A stretch of DNA of 64,000 nt, from NCBI RefSeq assembly GCF_019059575.1, contig NW_024881533.1:124001-188000 (forward strand). Reading direction: 5' to 3'. The translations under genes were made by a program, and so were the position numbers. The notes under the pieces are model-generated. The model saw only the letters and a list, made by a program, of their open reading frames with translations. It did not search any database and had not been told where the DNA came from. Below, in pieces: positions 22,388-32,747 of this stretch. The stretch comes from Amphibalanus amphitrite. Its lineage: Eukaryota; Arthropoda; Thecostraca; Balanomorpha; Balanidae. Numbering within the stretch: position 1 is the stretch's first letter; each line of letters starts with the position of its first letter.

Positions 22388-24926
22388 CACGGTTCGTCGG
22401 AAGGTCATCTCAGGCTCAAAAGAAACGATATATACCATTCGAAAGCTGACGGTGAGCTGAATCCAAAAATGTAATTTTTATCAAAATCGATCGATGGCCT
22501 TTTTTGAAAATTGCGTTTTTGTGAAACCTTTACAATTTTTTATTCAACGGGCTGTCCCGGACATTCTTGAAAACATAAACATGCATTTTTGAGTTCCAGT
22601 GAAAGTTCAACGCCAAAAGAACAATATTTAGCGAAGCAATATAAATATTTCCAAACATTAACCCGCGCGGGGCTGGGGTCTCCAGCCGAACGCGCGGGGC
22701 TGGGGGGGGGGGTAAATTTTACCCCCCCCCCCTGTTATCTCCCGAACTAATGGTCCGATTTGGAAAATTCAAACGCCAATCGAAAGATCTCATCACGAAC
22801 AACTAAAAACATGTACATAATTTAAAGTCTGAGGTCAAGGTCAAGGTCAGTTCTAGGGTACAAATTGCAAGTTCCTACAGTATCGGCCTTGCACCGTAGT
22901 TGCCGAAGAATGGAGTCATGGACTGAGACTGATTGCCCAAAACGTGTTCATAGGCTACCAAGACAATATTCGTTGCATACAATATCATTCAGAGGTCAAG
23001 GTCAAGGTCAGGTCAGGTCAGGTCAGGTCACCAAAAACAAAATATAGAAAAGGGCATGTGCGACACATGTTTTATGGGTCATATTACTCAGAATTCAATA
23101 GGCACACTCAATAAGTGATACGGACCACCTCTAGATGAATTTCAGGTCTAGGTCAGGTCAAGGTCAGGTCAAGTGAGGTCAAATTTTGAAGTTGGTTGTT
23201 TAGGCCTAAAAAGGTGTTAATCTGATGCAGTTTTTCACGGCGAATCGAATGGTGCTATTTTTGTTTCCGTACGAGGTCTAGAACTTCCAAAAAAAAATCA
23301 TTTTCAAAATTTTTGTGTGTCGTGACGTCAGAAAATTTCGAATTACTCCCACATTTTTGAACCGATTCTTCTAAAACTTGGTATGCAGGTGCACATAGAC
23401 CACTTCTCTGACATCTATTCCGGTTTTTTCGATACACTCAAAATTTTGGATTTTATAATTATTTTCCCCAAAAAGTCAGTTTTTTGAAAAAATTTGGGCC
23501 AAAATCCAAAATATTCAAAAAACCGAGATAGCCATTTGATAGACAAAGTAGAATTACGTATAAAGTTTTTGTTACGTCTTGATTCCTTTAAAAATGAAGA
23601 TGTTAGCGGCGTTTGAATTTTTGCCGTTTTTGAGGCGAAAATGGCGAACATGACGTCACTAAAACGTCAATTTCTCGAAAAATTTTTGACGGATTTCGCT
23701 CAAATTTTCAGGGAACGTGTCAAATTGATGTAAGAAAAGGTACTGGAAGTTTGGCGGCGCGCAGCGCCGCCGTTTTTGAGATATTGCAAAAATTCGCGAG
23801 GGGGGTAAAATTTACCCCCCCCCCCAGCCCCGCGCGGATTAATATGCGTCTCCCACAGCCGACAATAAGGAGCAATCACACAGCTCAGTGTCACGATGGA
23901 CCAAAGTCAGCCACACAGAAGCGTGAAATGACCCTTATCGACTCGCAGGCCCGGCGCTCTCGGCCCGCCTGGCCGGCCACGGCAAGGAGGTTCGGCTGTC
24001 GTTCTACTAAACAGACGTCATATTTGTTAGTTTAACGATTCAAGTCGGTACTTGAGATATTCAGGATACATGAGCAAAAGATTCATTGCTCTGTCATCTT
24101 CACATCATGCATTAATTTGTATTTGTTCATGTCTACTTTGCTCAATTGAGCTTGGTATCATGCCCATATAAGGAAAATTGGCCGCGCTGAAATGTCAGAG
24201 GTTGCACCGGCCTCAGCTCGGGTGGAGTGGGGGTAGTGCCCGGTGGGGCAGGGTAACCTTTGACCGGTCGCACGGCCGAGCAGCTGTCACCAGTACAGCC
24301 TCTGACAGTGAAACCCCGCTCACTTCCCCTGCGCGGGCACTGAGCGCAGCTGGATGGAACAAAACATGTATAAGAAAAATGTAAATTAAAGCATGTTGTA
24401 AATCAAGCAGAACAACGAATTTTCTTCACAGCCATCCTGAATAACTTTAATAGCGATGTAGACAGCTAAACTGACAAATATGACATTTGTTTAGTAGAAC
24501 GAGAGCCGAACGTTATTTCCGCGACCGGTCGGGCGGGCCGAGAGCGCCGGGTCTGCGAGTCGATAAGGGTCATTTCACGCTTCTGTATGGCTGACTTTGG
24601 TCCATCGTGACACTGAGCTGTGTGATTGCGCCTTATTGTCGGCTGTGGGAGACGCATTTTAATGTTAAGAAATATTGCTTCGTTAAATATTGTTCTTTTG
24701 GCGTTCAGCTTTGACTGGAACTCGAAAAACATGTTTATTTTTTCAAGAATGCCCGGGACAGCCCGTTGATTAAAAAATTATAAAGTTTTTACAAAAACGC
24801 AATTTTCAAAAAAGGTCATCGATCGATTTTGATAAAAAAATACATTTTTGGATTCAGCTCACCGCCAGCTTTCGAATGGTATATACCGTTTCTTTTGAGA
24901 CTGAGATGACCTTCCGACGAACCGTG
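22388..24926. mobile_element. Fold-back DNA element with arms of about 500 bp
   Basis: Both ends read CACGGTTCGTCGGAAGGTCA (22388 forward; 24926 backward). Similarity between arms continues inward for about 500 bp: 22388-22661 plus 23839-24075 against 24430-24926. Flanks share CGCC (22384-22387 and 24927-24930), a possible 4-bp target duplication. The loop of about 355 bp is unrelated. The left arm is interrupted by the TTAA element at 22662-23838; the right arm shows the empty site. Ends starting CAC with a 4-bp duplication resemble the Chapaev/CMC group, but this is tentative. No transposase is present. Confidence 0.75.
22662..23838. mobile_element. TTAA element with G/C-hairpin ends, 1177 bp
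   Basis: TTAA duplicated at 22658-22661 and 23839-23842. Ends are CCCGCGCGGGGCTGGGG and, reverse-complemented, TCCGCGCGGGGCTGGGG. Each end carries a G-run, an AT-rich spacer and a C-run (22702-22732 and 23800-23825). The inverted arm of the host element at 24660 shows the uninterrupted site, which proves the insertion. Inside are arrays of AGGTCA half-sites (22832-22852, 22992-23030, 23142-23182). TTAA plus CCC ends resemble piggyBac. No transposase frame. Confidence 0.85.
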
Positions 24927-25309
24927 CGCCCCGGTCAGATCCTGCAGCCGGCCGTATACCGACCGTACAGGCGGCGTGGGACGGGGAACACGTCACTTTG
25001 GACTCAGCTCGTCTCGAATTTAGGCGTAAAAAGAACGCTTGTAGAGTTTTGTGTGAAGTTTGGGTGCATGACATTTTCCACTGGGATTTCATTAACTTTT
25101 GTTCTGTATGCCAGTTGCAGAAGCGGTCGAAATGGTCGATACATCATTTTCTCGTCACGCCTGTGGTTTGCCTCGTGTTTTGACCACTGCAGCTGCCTCA
25201 AAATCGGGTGTTCCCGTTTGTACCGTTTCGACTGTTATGTAATGTGGGGGTAACTGTAGACACCTGTTCATTACGCCACGTGCGCGGCTTGTAAAAGCGG
25301 CGCTTTCCA
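24927..25309. other. Intron DNA, nothing recognised
   Basis: Mixed composition; no repeat unit or exon is supported. Confidence 0.4.
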
Positions 25310-25660
25310 GCCGACGGCTGGATCGATCCGTGTCCTGTACAGTCTCTGCTAGATCGATCCGTGTCCTGTATGGTCTGCTGGATCGATCCGTTTCAGGGAT
25401 AGTGTCGGTGGGATCGATCTGTGCCAGGAATAGTGTCTGAAGGATCGCTCCTTTTCAGGGATAGTGTCTGGGATCGACCCGTTTCAGGGATGGTGTATGT
25501 GCAGGATCGATACGTGTCCTGTATGGTGTCTGTGGGGCCGACACGTTTTCTATGTGGTGCCTGTGTGATTGTTCATCGATCCGTGTCATGCAGAGTGTCT
25601 GTAGGATGGATCATCGATCCGTGACCTGTGTGTATGCTGCTGTAGGATCGATCCATGCCC
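25310..25660. repeat. Degenerate minisatellite around GGATCGATCC
   Basis: About eleven irregular units of roughly 28-35 bp built on GGATCGATCCGTGTCCTGTA with GTGTCTG linkers. Substitutions are frequent, so the array is old. Confidence 0.75.
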
Positions 25661-27189
25661 ACTGTCCGGACAATGGTGTCTCCAGGACCGAGCATGTCCA
25701 GAGCCCACCGAGTCTTACCTCCGTATTGGTGCTGTTGCGATCGGTCGATGTTCCTTGCAATTCGCCGGCGGCGGCGGTGGCACCTGGTCCACCATCCGAC
25801 ACTGGACCCAGGCGGTCCTCAGGGAGGGGAAGCGTCCATGGAATTGGACACAATGACACGACTCCGCGAGGGCCCGGTGGACCGGCATAGCCCCGGGGAG
25901 CTTCACCAGGGAACCAGATGGTCCAGTGCCTGTGGATTCTGGGAAGAGCTTGGCTCCAAGGTCACGCGATTCTGCCGTTCTTTGTGGCTGGAAGGACTTA
26001 GGGGTCTTGGACGCTTTCGTTCAGGGAACGAAAGCGTTGAAAGACGACGTGAATTTAATTAAAATAATTAATGGCCAGCTTCTGACAACCTCGTGAAAAC
26101 CAGGTCCCGGTAGTTTTTGCTCGGGATGAGGAGATATCGTGAAGTCGGAGCGCGCAGCGTTCTGGGTAATGGTCGCAGGGTCAAGGTGCAGCTCAGATGT
26201 CTTATGAGCGAATCTGAGAGGCAGGGAGATATTGCATTGCGGTTACCTAATACCAATGTCGTTTGTAAGTCTTTAATTGTTGTGTCTGACTCTGGCTAAT
26301 GAGTACCTACAAGTGATGCAACCGACCACAGTAACAGTTATTTATCCTTACCTGCCGGTTAATTGAGCCAATTTGACACCGCAACTGTAATACGGTGAAA
26401 ATCCACCTGACACCAAGTTCATAATGCCATTTTTCTGTATTTGGCCCACTTTTAAGTGGGCACTGCCCTGTTTGTGATCGATAACTCAATAAAAGTATAA
26501 CATCATAGATGAAGTGTTTGGTGCTCAGGGCTCAGATCAAGTGATGGAGGTCACAATCTTTTGGCGGAGGTGGCCGCGCTTGGCGGGCCCGTCGTCCGCA
26601 CCATTTATCGTGGAGTCTGGAGGGAGCCAGACGGCATTCAGGAAGGTCACGACCTTTGGGCGGCCGTGTCCGGCGCTCTGACGTCACCGTCGGCCGGTGA
26701 CGTCCGTGTGACGTCACCGGCGGCCTCTGGCGCGGCCCGATAGCGGTCGACTGACGCACGCAGAGGGCCGGCCGCCGCCGCCGCCGCCGTGTATGTATGG
26801 GACGGCCGGACAGCGCCGATGGGGAGGGTCGGTGGGCACTGGCAGCCGCTTCAGGGAAACACAACACGAACGGACCCTGTCTCATGTCACGCATCAACTT
26901 ATCAACGCATGGATAGCCGCTCCGCAAAATGCAAGTGAATGGTATTTCCGGTCATGATCCGTGTGCGGTTACGAAGATCTAATTGAAGGAAGGCATTGTG
27001 TTGCACTGATGGAGAAGGTCAAGTTCAATAGCCATTTAGGACACTATCGTCCAGTGGTGTGTTCGGTATTTGTCGCTCTCCGGTCGCTCAGAGCAGGGTG
27101 CGAGAGTTACGGTTACCACGTGGGCTGCAGGATGTCGTGCAGGATGCACAGCCAGAGCCTGCCGAACATGGTTGGAGCTTTTCTAGGGA
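25661..27189. other. Intron DNA with a small hairpin and CRE sites
   Basis: A 12-bp perfect stem with a 3-nt loop lies at 26011-26037 (ACGCTTTCGTTC). GC-rich DNA at 26560-26790 includes two CREs. No gene is recognised. Confidence 0.45.
26679..26716. promoter_or_regulatory. Second pair of CRE sites
   Basis: TGACGTCA at 26679-26686 and 26709-26716, with a half-related TGACGTCC between them, inside GC-rich intron DNA. Confidence 0.35.
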
Positions 27190-27437
27190 AGTTGGTGGGG
27201 CAAAAAGTCATCAAACCCACAATGTCCGATTATAAAGTTGAATAAAATGCCACACTGAATCAATTCCTATTATTACAGACATATTATTTTGCATTAAACA
27301 GACATTCCAAAGCTCTTCAATGCGAAAAAGGTTAATTTGCAAAGCAACAAAGTCTTAGAAATCAGCTAAAGTTGGTGGGGCAAAACGCTTATTGGTGGGG
27401 CAAGATACCAAGTTGGTGGGGCAGCCGCCCCACCAAC
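27190..27437. repeat. Dispersed GTTGGTGGGGCAA words with a terminal hairpin
   Basis: GTTGGTGGGGC or close variants occur at 27190, 27371, 27391 and 27412. The last pairs with 27427-27437 as a perfect 11-bp stem with a 4-nt loop. It may be the remnant of a MITE; no target duplication was found. Confidence 0.45.
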
Positions 27438-27503
27438 TATATAGGAAGCTCCGCCCCTGCTGCCGAATGTTTATTGAATTCTGGTCCGCGATCCACCTGT
27501 ACC

Positions 27504-27785
27504 TGTTGTGTTGCGATCCAGCCCCCGCACGGCTGCTGGCCGTGCCTGCGCGCGCCTCTGCCGCTCACACCGCTGGCCGCCCCAGCTCGGCGCCTGCAAG
27601 CGCCTCTGCCGCCGCCAGCTGACGGTGCGCGCCGAGCGGCACGGCTGGCGCGGGTGACGAGGGGCGGCGCACGCCATACTTGTTGTCTTTTATGTATAAT
27701 CTCGGCCTCGCTCGGATCACGGTCCAATAAATCGCGTTACTCATTATTCCTCTCTCACTCTGAACCGACGAACAGAAACATAACA
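27504..27785 (+). repeat. 5' LTR of the gypsy element
   Basis: 282 bp, TG...CA. It contains TATGTATAAT (27691-27700) as the likely TATA region and AATAAA (27726-27731) as the likely polyadenylation signal. This leaves a short R and U5. Confidence 0.95.
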
Positions 27786-27803
27786 TGGCGCGGTCGGTGT
27801 TGT
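27786..27803 (+). other. Primer-binding site
   Basis: TGGCGCGGTCGGTGTTGT directly follows the 5' LTR. TGG is the complement of the CCA end of tRNAs. I do not assign the tRNA with certainty. Confidence 0.7.
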
Positions 27804-27835
27804 GATTAAGTGATTGAGTTTTATAATCTATAGAC

Positions 27836-30800
27836 ATGAGTGATTTCGATAAACTGTCGGCGCTGCTGCTCCAGCAGGCGGAGCTGTCCGCCCAGCGTGA
27901 GGAGCGTCTGGCGGCCATGATGGAGAGGCTGATGGCCCGCCAGCTCTCCACGGCGGCTGTGACGGACCCAGTGCCCGACGACCCGGGCGCTGATGGGCGA
28001 TCAGCTGCCGCCGCGCGCCGCACCGCCCGCCTGCCGACCTCGGCGACCCCGGCCCCGTACCTGACCTCGTCGGCGTCACTGCGGGAGTTCACCGTGTGGG
28101 CCGAGAAGCTCCGCGGCTACATGATGCTGACCGGAGCCTGCGACCTCCCAGTGGAAGGCCAGCGCGCCGCGCTGCTCAGCCTCCTGGATGAGGACTGGCA
28201 CCGAGTCATCAGGTTCGGGCTCGATCTGGCCGACGGTGCGAGCCTGGACACCATCGTCACCGCCATGGAGGGACACCTACGAAAGCAGCGGAACGTGCTG
28301 GTGGACCGGCGGGACTTTTATGCGCGAGTGCAGGAGCCGGGTGAGTGTTTCGATGACTTTCTGTGCGGCGTCAAGGAAGCCGCGTCGTTCTGTGCGTTCT
28401 GCGAGCACTGTGTCGACGTGCAAATTCGTGACCGTGTCGTGTGTGGTGCGCGGGACGAGGAGGCCGTGCGGCGCATGCTGGAAGACCCAGAGCTGACGCT
28501 TAAGCGCGCGGTGGATATTTGTCGCGCCAGTGAAAACGCGCGTACCACCTGCCAGGATCTTCGTGGGTCGGAGGGGCACTCTGTGGCGCGGCTCTCCGCT
28601 TATAAGAGGGGCCGCAGCCGGTCTCGCGGCCCGCGGTCGCGCACCGCCGCCGCCCCCACCCTCACCGCCGCCGCCGCCGCCGCTGATCAGCGGCCCCGCG
28701 AGCGCTGCCCGCGGTGCGGCCGTCGCCGTCATGTTGGCTCAGACACGTGTCGCGCCGCTGGCGCCACCTGTCGAGCATGCGGCGAACTGGGACATTTTGC
28801 GACAGTCTGCCGCCACGGAGTCAGCGCCACAGATGGCGCTTCGGACCACGCCGTCGCCGCCCCGGCAGCCGTCGTGCCGGGCCCCGCCGGCGGCCCGCCG
28901 CCGGCGCGCAGCAGCCAGCGAGCGCAGTACGGACGCGACATTAAGCAGGTCATCGCTGACATCCATATCAGCGGAGTCTGCACCCGCCCAGCGCCCACGG
29001 TCAATGTCCAGCTGATCCATCAGACCGGGAGCAGCACGCTGGAGTGCACGCCGGACACGGGAGCCGAGGCGACGGTCATGGGTGACGCTGTGGCTCGGTC
29101 GCTCGGCATCGCCCTCTCCCGCCTACAGACCGACCACCGAGCCAAATTCACCGCCGTCGGACGCCGTCCACTCGACTGTCTCGGGGCGTTCAGCGCGACG
29201 CTGCGGCTGGGTGACCGCTTCGTCGACGTCACCGTCTACGTCATCAGTGGACTGACGGGGACGCTCATCAGTTGGTTTGATTCAGTCGCCCTGGGGATTT
29301 TGCCGGCCAACTTCCCTGCGCAGATTCCCGACGTGAGACCAGAAGCAGCTCGGGAGGTGACGCCATCTACGATGACTGATTCGTCGACGGTGGCGCCCCT
29401 GGCGGCAGCCGTCGGCGATGCCGGGCCGCCGCCGCAGCCTACCCAGCCGGGCGGGGCCGCCGCCGCCCACGGAGCTGGGCCGCCGCCGCCGCTCACGGAC
29501 ACTGGGCGGGCGAGGTGTGCTGCGGCACAGCCTACCCAGCCGAGCGGGGCCGCCGCCGCTCACGGAGCTGGGCCGCCGCCGCCGCTCGCGGACACTGGGC
29601 GGGCGAGGTGTGCTGCGGCACAGCCTACCCAGCCGAGCGGCGCCGCCGCCGCCCACGGAGCTGGGCCGCCGCCGCGGCCTACCCAGCCGAGCGGGGCCGC
29701 CGCCGCCCATGGAGCTTCGCCGCCACCGGTGGGAGGCCTGCCGACATGGGACGAGGACGGGGACCCGTCCGAGGAGCTCATCGCAGCTCATGCAGCCGCG
29801 ATCGCGGCTCACTACCCGCGGGTATTCAGCGCTGAAGGCCCGCTGCGAGAGATGGACGGAGGCCCGATGGTGATCGAGCTGCGCGAGGATGCGACTCCGA
29901 CAGCTGTCACCGCCGCCCGTCCGGTCCCATACGCCTGGAGAGCGGACATCAAAGCTCAGCTCGATGAACTACAGGCCCGAGGCGTCATCGCACCAGTCGA
30001 CTACCCCACCGAATGGTGCCACCCGATGGTCGCCGTCGCAAAGCGACCGTCCGGAGTGCGACTGTGTGTGGACCTGACCCGGCTGAACCGGTTTGTGAAG
30101 AGGCCCACCTACCCAGTGCGACCGCCGCACGACGCTGTAGCAGGTATCCCGGCTGGCAGTCGCTGGATGACGACGCTGGACGCCGCCATGGGGTACTTCC
30201 AGGTACCGCTCGCCGAGCCGTCCCAGGACCTGACATGCTTCATCACGCCCTGGGGGCGCATGAAGTTCCTCCGGGCGCCGCAGGGGTGCGTGTCCGCCGG
30301 CGATGAGTACAACCGGCGTGGTGACATGGCCCTCGGCGACATTCCGAACACGGTGAAGGTCGTGGACGACCTGCTGGCATACGACGCCACCTACCGGGAC
30401 CACCTGGCGCACATCATAGCCGTGGTACAGCGCTGTGACGAGTGCGGCATCACACTGAACCCCAAGAAGTTCGTGTTCGCCAGACACGAGGTGAACTACT
30501 GCGGCTACCGCATCACACCGGACGGCTACACCTCCGACGGAGAGAAGCTCAGAGCCATCGCCGATTTCCCCAGGCCTGAGAACGTGACCGATCTGCGGTC
30601 GTTCATGGGACTGACCAACCAGCTCGGTGGTCTGTCGTCAGAGCTCGCCCACGCCGCCCAGCCGCTGCGAGACCTCCTGAAGGCGCGCCACCTCTGGTGC
30701 TGGACAGCACAGCACGAGGCGGCCTTCTTACGGGTCAAGTCGGTGCTCGCCGCGCCTCCCGTGATGGCGTTCTTTGATCCGAGCCTGCCGACCATGCTAC

Positions 30801-32668
30801 AGACGGACGCCGCTCGGACCAAAGGCCTCGGATTCGCGCTGCTCCAGCGACACGGCGACATCTGGCGGCTGGTGCACTGCGGCTCCCGGTTCCTAACGGA
30901 CACGGAGTCACGGTACGCCGTCGTGGAAATCGAGCTGGCCGCCGTGCTGTGGGCGTGCCGGAAGTGCCACATCTACCTCGCCGGCCTGCCGTTCTTCACA
31001 CTGGTCGTGGACCACCGGCCACTGGTCCCGATCTTGAACCAAAAGCAGCTGAGCGAGATCGAGAATCCCCGGCTGCAGCGGATGCGAGAGAAGCTGACGC
31101 CGTATTCCTTCACTGCCAGCTGGCAGAAAGGATCCGACCACCGCATACCGGATGCGCTGTCACGCGCTCCAACCAGCGACCCGACCGCCGACGACGAGCT
31201 TTCAGAGGACGCGGAGGACCCGCTCCACGCAGCTGTAATCGCAGCTCTGCACGCTGAGCGGGCGTCCGAGGACGGTGCGCGGCTAGCGCCGCTCGTGGAC
31301 CCCAGTCTGGAGAGGATCCGAGCCGCCGCCGACCGCGACCCTGAGTACGAGTCCCTGCGAGAGACAATTCTGCACGGATTCCCAGAGCACCGGCACGAGG
31401 TGCCCCCCGCCGTCCGCCCATACTGGGGCGTGCGGAGCATGCTGGCGCTGGACGGCGGTCTGATCGTCTACGGCCCTCGACTGGTGATCCCCGCCAGCCT
31501 CCGACGCGACGTCCTCAACCGTCTGCACCAGTCACACCAGGGGATCGAGAGGACCAAACGCCGTGCCCGTCTCTGTGTGTACTGGCCGGGCGTCGACCGT
31601 GACGTCACCAACGTGGTGTCGTCCTGCCCGCGCTGCCGGCAGCTGGTGGCGAGCCACGCCAACGAGCCGCTGTGGCAGGAGGACGACCAGCCGAGCCGGG
31701 TGTTTGAGTCGGTTTCGGCAGACTATTTCCACGTCGCCGGCCGGACGTATCTGGTCTACGCCGATCGACTGTCCGGCTGGCCGTACATCTCCACCTGCCC
31801 GAGGACAGCATCGGCCGAGCACCTGACTCGGGAGCTGCGTGCGCTGTTCGCACAGACTGGAGTCCCGACGGTTCTCCGTACGGACGGCGGACCGCAATTC
31901 ACGTCGGGAACTCTGCGCCGTTTCCTGACCCGATGGGAGGTGCGCCACGTCATCTCGTCGCCGCACTACCCGCGGTCAAACGGCCACGCCGAGGCGGCTG
32001 TCAAGGCAGCAAAGAAGCTCGTCATCACGGCCTCCACGGGCGGCCAGCTGGACGAGGAGCTGCTGAGCCGGGGCCTGCTGGAGCTGAGAAACACGCCGCG
32101 CGCGGACGGCCGATCACCGGCACAGGTGTTGTTCGGACACCCGATCCGGTCGGGCGTGCCCACGCACCACCGCGCGTTCGCGCCCGAGTGGCAGCGCGCC
32201 GCCGCCGAGTGCGAACTGAAAGCCGCTGTGACCCGGGGAGCGGTCACACGCCGCCACGACGCGACAGCGCGCCCGCTGTCGCAGCTCAACATCGGCAGCC
32301 GGGTCGACATCCAGGACACCGATACCGGCCGCTGGGACCGCCCCGGTGTCGTGGTGGGGATCGGCCGGCGCCGCACCTACCTGGTGAAGACGGGCAGCGG
32401 GCGGCTGTACTGGAGGAACCGGCGGTTCCTGCGGCCGTACCGACCACTGCTGGACACTGCAGCGCCACACGCCGCCGGTCCGCCCCGCACGACAGCAGCC
32501 GCGCCTGCCGCAGCCCCAGCAGCACTAGCGGAGACGATCTCTGCCGCCGCGGGAGCAGCACCGAGCTCGCCGCCGTCGCCGCAGGCCGCGCCGCGCCGCA
32601 GCGGCCGCGTGCACCAGCCCCCCAGGCGCCTGTCCGTGCGCTGGGGTGGCGCCACGTACTGCCAGTAG
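27836..32668 (+). CDS. Gag-Pol polyprotein, Ty3/gypsy
   Basis: A single 1610-residue frame encodes the whole replication machinery of the retrotransposon. The N-terminal gag region ends in two zinc knuckles (CPRC.. at about residues 291-305 and CRACGELGHFATVC at about 311-324). The aspartic protease has DTGAE (407-411). A proline/alanine-rich stretch with 31-residue repeats follows (about 535-633). The reverse transcriptase has LCVDLTRLN and the catalytic VVDD (844-845 are the aspartates; the usual Y of YxDD is replaced). RNase H has TDAARTKGLG (D991). Integrase has the HHCC zinc finger (H1231 to C1267) and D1296, D1350, E1386 with D-35-E spacing. The start is the first ATG after the primer-binding site. 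No separate gag and pol and no frameshift signal: processing would rely on the protease. Everything needed for activity looks present. Confidence 0.95.
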   Translation: MSDFDKLSALLLQQAELSAQREERLAAMMERLMARQLSTAAVTDPVPDDPGADGRSAAAARRTARLPTSATPAPYLTSSASLREFTVWAEKLRGYMMLTGACDLPVEGQRAALLSLLDEDWHRVIRFGLDLADGASLDTIVTAMEGHLRKQRNVLVDRRDFYARVQEPGECFDDFLCGVKEAASFCAFCEHCVDVQIRDRVVCGARDEEAVRRMLEDPELTLKRAVDICRASENARTTCQDLRGSEGHSVARLSAYKRGRSRSRGPRSRTAAAPTLTAAAAAADQRPRERCPRCGRRRHVGSDTCRAAGATCRACGELGHFATVCRHGVSATDGASDHAVAAPAAVVPGPAGGPPPARSSQRAQYGRDIKQVIADIHISGVCTRPAPTVNVQLIHQTGSSTLECTPDTGAEATVMGDAVARSLGIALSRLQTDHRAKFTAVGRRPLDCLGAFSATLRLGDRFVDVTVYVISGLTGTLISWFDSVALGILPANFPAQIPDVRPEAAREVTPSTMTDSSTVAPLAAAVGDAGPPPQPTQPGGAAAAHGAGPPPPLTDTGRARCAAAQPTQPSGAAAAHGAGPPPPLADTGRARCAAAQPTQPSGAAAAHGAGPPPRPTQPSGAAAAHGASPPPVGGLPTWDEDGDPSEELIAAHAAAIAAHYPRVFSAEGPLREMDGGPMVIELREDATPTAVTAARPVPYAWRADIKAQLDELQARGVIAPVDYPTEWCHPMVAVAKRPSGVRLCVDLTRLNRFVKRPTYPVRPPHDAVAGIPAGSRWMTTLDAAMGYFQVPLAEPSQDLTCFITPWGRMKFLRAPQGCVSAGDEYNRRGDMALGDIPNTVKVVDDLLAYDATYRDHLAHIIAVVQRCDECGITLNPKKFVFARHEVNYCGYRITPDGYTSDGEKLRAIADFPRPENVTDLRSFMGLTNQLGGLSSELAHAAQPLRDLLKARHLWCWTAQHEAAFLRVKSVLAAPPVMAFFDPSLPTMLQTDAARTKGLGFALLQRHGDIWRLVHCGSRFLTDTESRYAVVEIELAAVLWACRKCHIYLAGLPFFTLVVDHRPLVPILNQKQLSEIENPRLQRMREKLTPYSFTASWQKGSDHRIPDALSRAPTSDPTADDELSEDAEDPLHAAVIAALHAERASEDGARLAPLVDPSLERIRAAADRDPEYESLRETILHGFPEHRHEVPPAVRPYWGVRSMLALDGGLIVYGPRLVIPASLRRDVLNRLHQSHQGIERTKRRARLCVYWPGVDRDVTNVVSSCPRCRQLVASHANEPLWQEDDQPSRVFESVSADYFHVAGRTYLVYADRLSGWPYISTCPRTASAEHLTRELRALFAQTGVPTVLRTDGGPQFTSGTLRRFLTRWEVRHVISSPHYPRSNGHAEAAVKAAKKLVITASTGGQLDEELLSRGLLELRNTPRADGRSPAQVLFGHPIRSGVPTHHRAFAPEWQRAAAECELKAAVTRGAVTRRHDATARPLSQLNIGSRVDIQDTDTGRWDRPGVVVGIGRRRTYLVKTGSGRLYWRNRRFLRPYRPLLDTAAPHAAGPPRTTAAAPAAAPAALAETISAAAGAAPSSPPSPQAAPRRSGRVHQPPRRLSVRWGGATYCQ
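29438..29735 (+). repeat. 93-bp tandem repeat inside gag-pol
   Basis: Three full and one partial unit, coding for AQPTQPSGAAAAHGAGPPPP and LADTGRARCAA, lie between protease and reverse transcriptase. The period of 31 codons keeps the frame. Such a flexible repeated linker is not a standard gypsy domain. Confidence 0.9.
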
Positions 32669-32735
32669 TGGCCTTGTGCGCCCAGACCCGGGACGGTCTG
32701 TTTTGGGATGGCGCTAGTGAAGACGATGTGATCGT

Positions 32736-32747
32736 CTTGGGGGGAGA
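32736..32747 (+). other. Polypurine tract
   Basis: The G-rich tract GGGGGGAGA immediately before the 3' LTR is the expected plus-strand primer. Confidence 0.85.

Noticed and set aside
26011..26037. Stem-loop as a terminator or histone 3' end
   Set aside because: Sequence does not fit the histone stem-loop consensus, and rho-independent terminators do not apply here.
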